The notes under the pieces: generated by a model
What the model saw: the letters and a program-made list of their open reading frames with translations, nothing else
The model's database searches: none
Told to the model about the DNA's origin: nothing
Assembly (NCBI GenBank): GCA_029242715.1
Contig: JAQWTL010000007.1
Span: 310,001 to 374,000, forward strand
DNA: 64,000 bases
Direction of reading: 5' to 3'
Origin: Phycisphaerales bacterium
GTDB taxonomy: Bacteria; Planctomycetota; Phycisphaerae; Phycisphaerales; SM1A02
In this document: one piece after another, positions 59,467 to 64,000 of the stretch
Position numbering within the stretch: position 1 is the stretch's first letter
Layout: each line of letters begins with the position of its first letter
Program-made: the position numbers and the translations under genes

Positions 59467-61197
59467 GTGAGCAAGATTCCTGTGACCGTCATCCTTCCAG
59501 TAAAGGATGATGCCGAAACAGTTGCCAGCAGCCTGGCTCGCCTGAAACGATTCCAGAAGATCGTCGTCGTCGATTCCGACAGCAAAGACGGAACAGACAA
59601 GGTGGCCGCAGAACATGGCGCCGAATATGTGATCTTCAACTGGAACGGTAAACCGCCCAAGAAACGCACCTGGTATCTCGACAACCATGAGATCGAGACG
59701 GAGTGGGTGCTCTTTCTGGATGCCGATGAACTCGTGAATGACGCCTTCTGCGACGAAGTCGAACGTTCCACGGCTTCTGGCAAGTACGTGGGCTTCTGGA
59801 TGACCTTCCAGAACTGGTTCATGGGCAGATGGCTTCGCCACGGTGATCCATTTTCAAAGCTCGCTCTCTTCCGCCATGACTCGGGTCGATATGAGCGGGT
59901 GGCTGATGAACGGTGGACGACCATCGACGTTGAGGTGCATGAGCACCCGATTCTTGACGGGCCTGTTGGCAAGATCCACGCCCCCGTTGCTCACGATGAG
60001 CGCAGAGGCATGGATTCCTACATTGGCAAGCACAATGAATACTCGACATGGGAAGCCAATCGCTTCATTGCCCTGGAGCCCAAAGGCGATCGTTCCTGGA
60101 ATGCCCTGACACGACGCCAGCAATTCAAGTACCTCCACGTGGACAAGTGGTGGTTCGCAACGGTTTACTTCCTTCATGCATTCATCATGAAACGCGGGTT
60201 TCTCGATGGTCGTTCTGGTTTCATATTCGCCTCCCTGAAAAGGGAGTACTACAGCCATATCAGACTGAAAATCCTTGAGATTCGGAACAAGGTGCTGATG
60301 GACTCCAGTGAAAGCCAGACCGAACACATCACTGGCAACACGACGGAGAAGGACATACCGGTCACCCTTATTGTGCCGGTCAAGAATGAAGCCAAGAATC
60401 TGGCCTGCTGCCTCGAGCGGCTCAAGAGATTTCAGGAAGTCGTCGTCGTCGATTCGGGCAGTACGGATGCCACTATCGAGATTGCCAAGTCATATGGCGC
60501 CAAGTGCGTCCAGTTCGAATGGAATGGTCGTTTTCCCAAAAAGCGAAACTGGTACCTTGAGAATCATGAAGTCAGCACTGACTGGGTCCTTTTCCTGGAC
60601 GCAGATGAACTGATCAACGATGACTTCTGCGAAGAAGTCAAGAAGGCTGTCGCTACGAAAACCCATGTTGGCTATTGGCTCAACTTCCACAACTGGTTCC
60701 AGGGAAAATATCTCCGTCACGGGGACCCGTTCTCCAAGCTCGCGCTCTTCCGACCTGACGCAGGACGTTATGAGCGAATAGATGATGAGCAATGGAGCAA
60801 GCTGGATATGGAAATCCATGAACACCCCGTTCTTGATGGAACAGTGGGATACCTCAAATCGCCCATTGATCACAATGACCGGCGTGGATTGAGTTCCTAT
60901 ATCAATAAACACAACGAATACTCGACATGGGAAGCGCGTCGCCAGATCGACATGGATTCCAGTAGAGGCAAGACCTGGAAATCGCTCACCCGACGGCAGC
61001 AATTCAAGTACAAGCATGTTGAGAAATGGTGGTTCAAGTGGGTGTACTTCTTCGTCGCCTTCATCATGAAACTTGGCATCCTGGATGGTTGGTCTGGATT
61101 TGTATTCGCCTCTCTGAAGCGGCAGTACTACGGCCACATTCGCCTGAAAGTCCGTGAATTCCGTGAACTTGAATCTCAAGGTGATTCGTCACGCTAG
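59467..61197 (+). CDS. Glycosyltransferase made of two tandem GT2 domains
   Basis: The 576-residue product consists of two similar GT-A units. Unit 1 (about 1-285) has VILPVKDDAETVASSLARL, VVVDSDSKDGTDKVA, WVLFLDADELVNDAF and WMTFQNWFMGRWLRHGD. Unit 2 (about 300-576) repeats this as LIVPVKNEAKNLACCLERL, VVVDSGSTDATIEIA, WVLFLDADELINDDF and WLNFHNWFQGKYLRHGD, and each ends with a SLTRRQQFKY-like segment and a short hydrophobic stretch. The DADE metal motif is intact in both. The style is that of WaaE/LgtF-like core glucosyltransferases. I chose the GTG at 59467 after GGGGGG; an ATG at 59434 gives 11 more residues. The gene may add two sugars in turn. Confidence 0.88.
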   Translation: MSKIPVTVILPVKDDAETVASSLARLKRFQKIVVVDSDSKDGTDKVAAEHGAEYVIFNWNGKPPKKRTWYLDNHEIETEWVLFLDADELVNDAFCDEVERSTASGKYVGFWMTFQNWFMGRWLRHGDPFSKLALFRHDSGRYERVADERWTTIDVEVHEHPILDGPVGKIHAPVAHDERRGMDSYIGKHNEYSTWEANRFIALEPKGDRSWNALTRRQQFKYLHVDKWWFATVYFLHAFIMKRGFLDGRSGFIFASLKREYYSHIRLKILEIRNKVLMDSSESQTEHITGNTTEKDIPVTLIVPVKNEAKNLACCLERLKRFQEVVVVDSGSTDATIEIAKSYGAKCVQFEWNGRFPKKRNWYLENHEVSTDWVLFLDADELINDDFCEEVKKAVATKTHVGYWLNFHNWFQGKYLRHGDPFSKLALFRPDAGRYERIDDEQWSKLDMEIHEHPVLDGTVGYLKSPIDHNDRRGLSSYINKHNEYSTWEARRQIDMDSSRGKTWKSLTRRQQFKYKHVEKWWFKWVYFFVAFIMKLGILDGWSGFVFASLKRQYYGHIRLKVREFRELESQGDSSR

Positions 61198-61218
61198 TGA
61201 TTGACCGGACATTTTCGC

Positions 61219-62358
61219 ATGTCGCATTATGAAGTCATCGTGATTGGAGTTGGATGCATGGGGGCTTCCGCCTGTGCTTCCATTGCGCAGCGTGGCGTCA
61301 AGGTTCTTGGCATCGAGCAGTACACCATTCCCCATGACATGGGATCCAGTGGCTACCAGTCACGGATTTTTCGCATCGCCTACTACGAACATGCCGACTA
61401 TGTCCCACTCCTGAAAGAGGCGCATACGGGTTGGCTTGAACTGAATCAGGTTGCGGACCAAACGGTCTTTCATGAAACAGGTGGACTCTACATGGGGCCC
61501 CAGGGCGGTGACTTCGTGGAGCATTCCCAGTCATCTGCAAAGGCACACGATCTTGAATTCGAACGTATGGATGCCCAGACCATTCGAAACAGATTCCCGG
61601 TATTCAACATCCCTGATTCATTCGCTGGCATATTTGAACAGCCTGCAGGTATTGTTTTTCCTGAACGGGCCATCGAAGCCCAGGCTCGAATCGCACGAAA
61701 GCATGGCGCAGAACTGCTTGAAGACACCAGGGTCAACAGTTGGAAAGAAGAAGATGGATGCATCACTGTTGAAAGCTCTGGGGGGACCTTCACCTGTGAT
61801 CGACTGGTGATCTGCAGCGGCGCCTGGACCCAGAAACTCTGCCCAGATCTTCCATTGAGCGTTTCACGGCAAGTCATAGGATGGATGCAGACGTCAGACC
61901 CTGAATTGATTACCTGGCCGAACCTGGTCACCTGGGCCATTGAACTGCCCGATCAATCACTGCTCTATGGCTTCCCTTTGATGGATCAACTCGACGGTCC
62001 TGCCGGTTTCAAGATGGCCCGTCATCTTCCCGGTGAAACCTCGGATCCGGACACCATGGATCGAACGCCTCGTGAAGACGAGGAATCGAGTTTTCTGGAA
62101 TATGCCAAGCAACATCTCCCGAGCATCATCGGAGAGATCACCGATCTGAAGATCTGTCTGTACACCAATACTCCCGACAAGCATTTCATCATCGATCATC
62201 ACCCGGAACATGACCATGTGTTCATTGCTGCTGGGTTCAGTGGGCACGGCTTCAAGTTTCAGCCAATTGTCGGCAGGATTCTGGCTGATCTTGCAATCGA
62301 TGGGTGCACTGGACATCCCATTGAATTTCTCAGCATGGATCGATTCAAGACAGGCTGA
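61219..62358 (+). CDS. FAD-dependent oxidase (sarcosine/N-methyltryptophan oxidase-like)
   Basis: This 379-residue DAO-family flavoenzyme has the dinucleotide motif VIVIGVGCMGASACASIAQR at the N-terminus and GIEQYTIPHDMGSSGYQSRI, close to monomeric sarcosine oxidase. KICLYTNTPDKHFIIDHHP contains the Cys that carries covalent flavin in MSOX, and VFIAAGFSGHGFKFQPIVGR is the conserved C-terminal FAD segment. It oxidises the C-N bond of an N-methyl amino acid or similar secondary amine. A TTG at 61201 is another start. The stop abuts the arnD stop back to back (TGATCA). No demethylation pathway genes are adjacent, so its physiological substrate is open. Confidence 0.9.
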   Translation: MSHYEVIVIGVGCMGASACASIAQRGVKVLGIEQYTIPHDMGSSGYQSRIFRIAYYEHADYVPLLKEAHTGWLELNQVADQTVFHETGGLYMGPQGGDFVEHSQSSAKAHDLEFERMDAQTIRNRFPVFNIPDSFAGIFEQPAGIVFPERAIEAQARIARKHGAELLEDTRVNSWKEEDGCITVESSGGTFTCDRLVICSGAWTQKLCPDLPLSVSRQVIGWMQTSDPELITWPNLVTWAIELPDQSLLYGFPLMDQLDGPAGFKMARHLPGETSDPDTMDRTPREDEESSFLEYAKQHLPSIIGEITDLKICLYTNTPDKHFIIDHHPEHDHVFIAAGFSGHGFKFQPIVGRILADLAIDGCTGHPIEFLSMDRFKTG

Positions 62359-63246
62359 TCAGCCTTCGTCCCCGACGACAGCAACCCATCCTTCACGTCC
62401 ATCAACATGCCCCTGCAAGATGGGGCGTCTTGGCAGCTCCCCGCTGTCCCCGACCATCTGGCCAAGCGGGACAATCGTGCGACCCATCTCCATGGCTCGA
62501 TCCAGAAACTCCTCGAACATGTCCGCCTTGGACATTCCCTCAGCCTCTGCATGGATCGTGAGAACCTCATCATGATCAGGTCGCATCGAATCAAGCATGA
62601 AACTGTTGTACTGCTGATCGGAAATCTGGCCCGCAACCTCATCCCAGGTCGGCAGAGTCACGGGCACCTGTGGTTGTTCAAGACAGGTTCCGTTGATCAA
62701 TGGGAGAAATGGGCCACAACGGCCTCGGCAATCGCTGTTGTATTGAAATGGAAATGACGACTTGATCTCCAGGACATCATTTGTGCATCGCCAGCCAGCT
62801 GAAGCAGAACAGGACGGCGTCTTGCCGATGATTTCGGCCAGCAATTCAAAAGCAGATTGAGTTTCTCCTGCCAGGGCCGTGGCCCCCATGCGTTCCACGG
62901 CAACCTGCCAACGATGGTGGTCCCAGGCATGGACTCCGATTTCATGGCCAGCATCAGCCGTTTCACGAATCACCGCTGAGAGCTTCTGGCCGATACGGGG
63001 ACCCGGCCAGATTGTTCCACGCAGCAGGATGTCCCAGCCATAAAGACTGCCTGCCCGTGTCCGCATCATCTTGCGAAGAAAAGTTGGCTTCAGAAGTCTG
63101 AAAAGATGCCGGCCCATGTTGTCGGGCCCCATCGTGAAGAAGAAGCTTGCCTGAAGCCCACGGGATTCCAGGATGTGACACAGCCGCGGCACGCCATGTC
63201 GCGTGCCCCGAAAGGTGTCTACATCAATTCGAAGTCCCAAACGCAT
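62359..63246 (-). CDS. arnD: ArnD-like deformylase (polysaccharide deacetylase family)
   Basis: The 295-residue protein matches ArnD, which removes the formyl group from undecaprenyl-phosphate-4-deoxy-4-formamido-L-arabinose. The NodB-fold motifs are LRIDVDTFRGTRHGVP (metal-binding Asp), SFFFTMGPDNMGRHLFRLL, SLYGWDILLRGT, GHEIGVHAWDHHRWQ (HxxxH-type His pair) and a C-terminal LTIHAEAEGM. ATG at 63246 gives the usual N-terminus; GTG at 63252 and TTG at 63261 overlapping the arnA stop are possible. It follows arnA directly, as in known arn operons. It contributes to Ara4N modification of lipid A. Confidence 0.9.
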   Translation of the reverse strand: MRLGLRIDVDTFRGTRHGVPRLCHILESRGLQASFFFTMGPDNMGRHLFRLLKPTFLRKMMRTRAGSLYGWDILLRGTIWPGPRIGQKLSAVIRETADAGHEIGVHAWDHHRWQVAVERMGATALAGETQSAFELLAEIIGKTPSCSASAGWRCTNDVLEIKSSFPFQYNSDCRGRCGPFLPLINGTCLEQPQVPVTLPTWDEVAGQISDQQYNSFMLDSMRPDHDEVLTIHAEAEGMSKADMFEEFLDRAMEMGRTIVPLGQMVGDSGELPRRPILQGHVDGREGWVAVVGDEG

Positions 63247-63257
63247 GGGCACAGGAC

Positions 63258-64000
63258 TCAACGGCTTGCCGCCGTCTCCGCTTCATAGGTCTCGATCCCA
63301 TGCTGGACCGCCCAGTCTCGAAGGAACCAGTCCAGTGTCCTGGCAACCGAATCACGTGTCTTGACCTGTGGACGCCATCCGACATATCGAAGGGCATTTC
63401 GGATACTGGGACGACGATGTTGGACATCCTCGTAGCCCTTCCCGTAATAGGAACGACTCTCGATCTCCTTGAAACCTGCAAACGGTGGGAAATGCGATCG
63501 TAATGGATGGGACTCGAACTCTTCGACCAGCATCTCTGCCAGTTCACGAATGCTCGCCTCGTTATCCGGGTTGCCGACATTGATGATCTTGCCGTTGCAT
63601 CGATCATCTTCGTTCTCGATGATTCTGAAGAGGCAATCAACGCCCTCATCAACTTCCGTGAAGCACCGCTTCTGCTGACCACCGTCAACAAGAAGGATCG
63701 GAGTGCCTTCCACGAGATTGAGAATCAACTGCGTGATCGCGCGGGATGATCCGATGCGAGCGGAATCAAGAGTATCCAGTCTCGGGCCAATCCAGTTGAA
63801 TGGCCTGAAGAGTGTGAACTTGAGATTCTCATGCTGGCCGTAGGCCCAGATGACTCGATCCAGCAACTGCTTGGAGCATGAATAGATCCAACGCTGCCTG
63901 TTGATCGGTCCGGTTACCAGAGTGGATGTGTCCTCGTCGAAATAGTCGTCCTTGCACATGCCATAGACCTCGGAGGTCGATGGGAAGATGATCCGCCGGC
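63258..64000 (-). CDS. arnA: ArnA C-terminal (UDP-glucuronate decarboxylase) domain, partial
   Basis: The reading frame is open to base 64000, so the N-terminal part lies beyond the window; about 247 residues are visible. They match the C-terminal oxidative decarboxylase half of Arn[31 protein letters not shown] (catalytic Tyr and Lys), [37 protein letters not shown] and [14 protein letters not shown]. It converts UDP-glucuronate to UDP-4-keto-arabinose for Ara4N synthesis. Whether the formyltransferase half is fused cannot be seen here. Its stop lies 12 nt before the arnD ATG. Confidence 0.9.
   Translation of the reverse strand, partial: RRIIFPSTSEVYGMCKDDYFDEDTSTLVTGPINRQRWIYSCSKQLLDRVIWAYGQHENLKFTLFRPFNWIGPRLDTLDSARIGSSRAITQLILNLVEGTPILLVDGGQQKRCFTEVDEGVDCLFRIIENEDDRCNGKIINVGNPDNEASIRELAEMLVEEFESHPLRSHFPPFAGFKEIESRSYYGKGYEDVQHRRPSIRNALRYVGWRPQVKTRDSVARTLDWFLRDWAVQHGIETYEAETAASR

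Noticed and set aside
1-64000. CRISPR arrays, tRNA or rRNA genes, insertion sequences
   Set aside because: I looked for regularly spaced repeats, cloverleaf-like sequences and transposase motifs and found none; a weak tRNA could still be missed without a covariance search.

Overview
The window looks like chromosomal DNA from a member of the Planctomycetota, probably the class Phycisphaerae, with moderate-to-high GC content. Clues are a dockerin-like GDxDGNG repeat inside a secreted chitinase, a PEP-CTERM-type C-terminus, a Cys-rich 'GACC...GTxC' C-terminal motif on a giant secreted protein, a CxxCGYDLxG...CPxCG zinc ribbon on a small membrane protein, and very compact gene packing. The placement rests on these hallmarks, not on a database search. 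I saw no rRNA, tRNA, CRISPR array, insertion sequence or prophage.

Layout. (1) 1-3.4 kb, minus strand: a flagellar rod/ring operon (small ORF, flgF, flgG, flgA, then a Met/Gly-rich secreted protein cut by the window edge). (2) 3.6-8.4 kb: housekeeping genes: a small Cys-rich protein, a XerC/D recombinase, trpS, a CPBP membrane protease, trpC and a zinc-ribbon membrane protein. (3) 8.4-17.8 kb, plus strand: two enoyl-CoA hydratase-family proteins, a long ACAD9/VLCAD-like acyl-CoA dehydrogenase, leucine dehydrogenase, and E1-alpha, E1-beta and E2 of a 2-oxoacid dehydrogenase. The context suggests branched-chain amino acid breakdown. A metallo-beta-lactamase-fold hydrolase follows. (4) 17.8-31 kb, minus strand: a PglB/STT3-type oligosaccharyltransferase with an aminotransferase directly upstream, and three giant paralogous secreted FG-GAP/VCBS proteins. 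(5) 31.4-54.2 kb: a large surface-polysaccharide locus containing a Wzm/Wzt exporter, several methyltransferases, rmlB apart from rmlACD, single-domain and fused glycosyltransferases, and two paralogous MBOAT + SGNH acyltransferase pairs. (6) 54.2-59.3 kb: a periplasmic-binding lipoprotein, a PEP-CTERM protein, an unknown small protein, a PmtA-like methyltransferase and a multidomain GH18 chitinase. (7) 59.4-64 kb: a glycosyltransferase made of two tandem GT2 copies, a sarcosine-oxidase-like flavoenzyme, and arnD with the C-terminal half of arnA.

How the genes may work together. Regions 4-7 are dominated by cell-surface chemistry. They supply dTDP-rhamnose (RmlABCD), assemble glycans, export them by ABC transporter, acylate them in the periplasm (MBOAT/SGNH) and may modify lipid A with Ara4N (ArnA/ArnD). 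The oligosaccharyltransferase beside a set of large secreted proteins, one of them rich in N-x-S/T sequons, is the most interesting arrangement. I infer a possible N-glycosylation system acting on a surface-protein family. The sequence shows the enzyme motifs and the proximity, but not the functional link.
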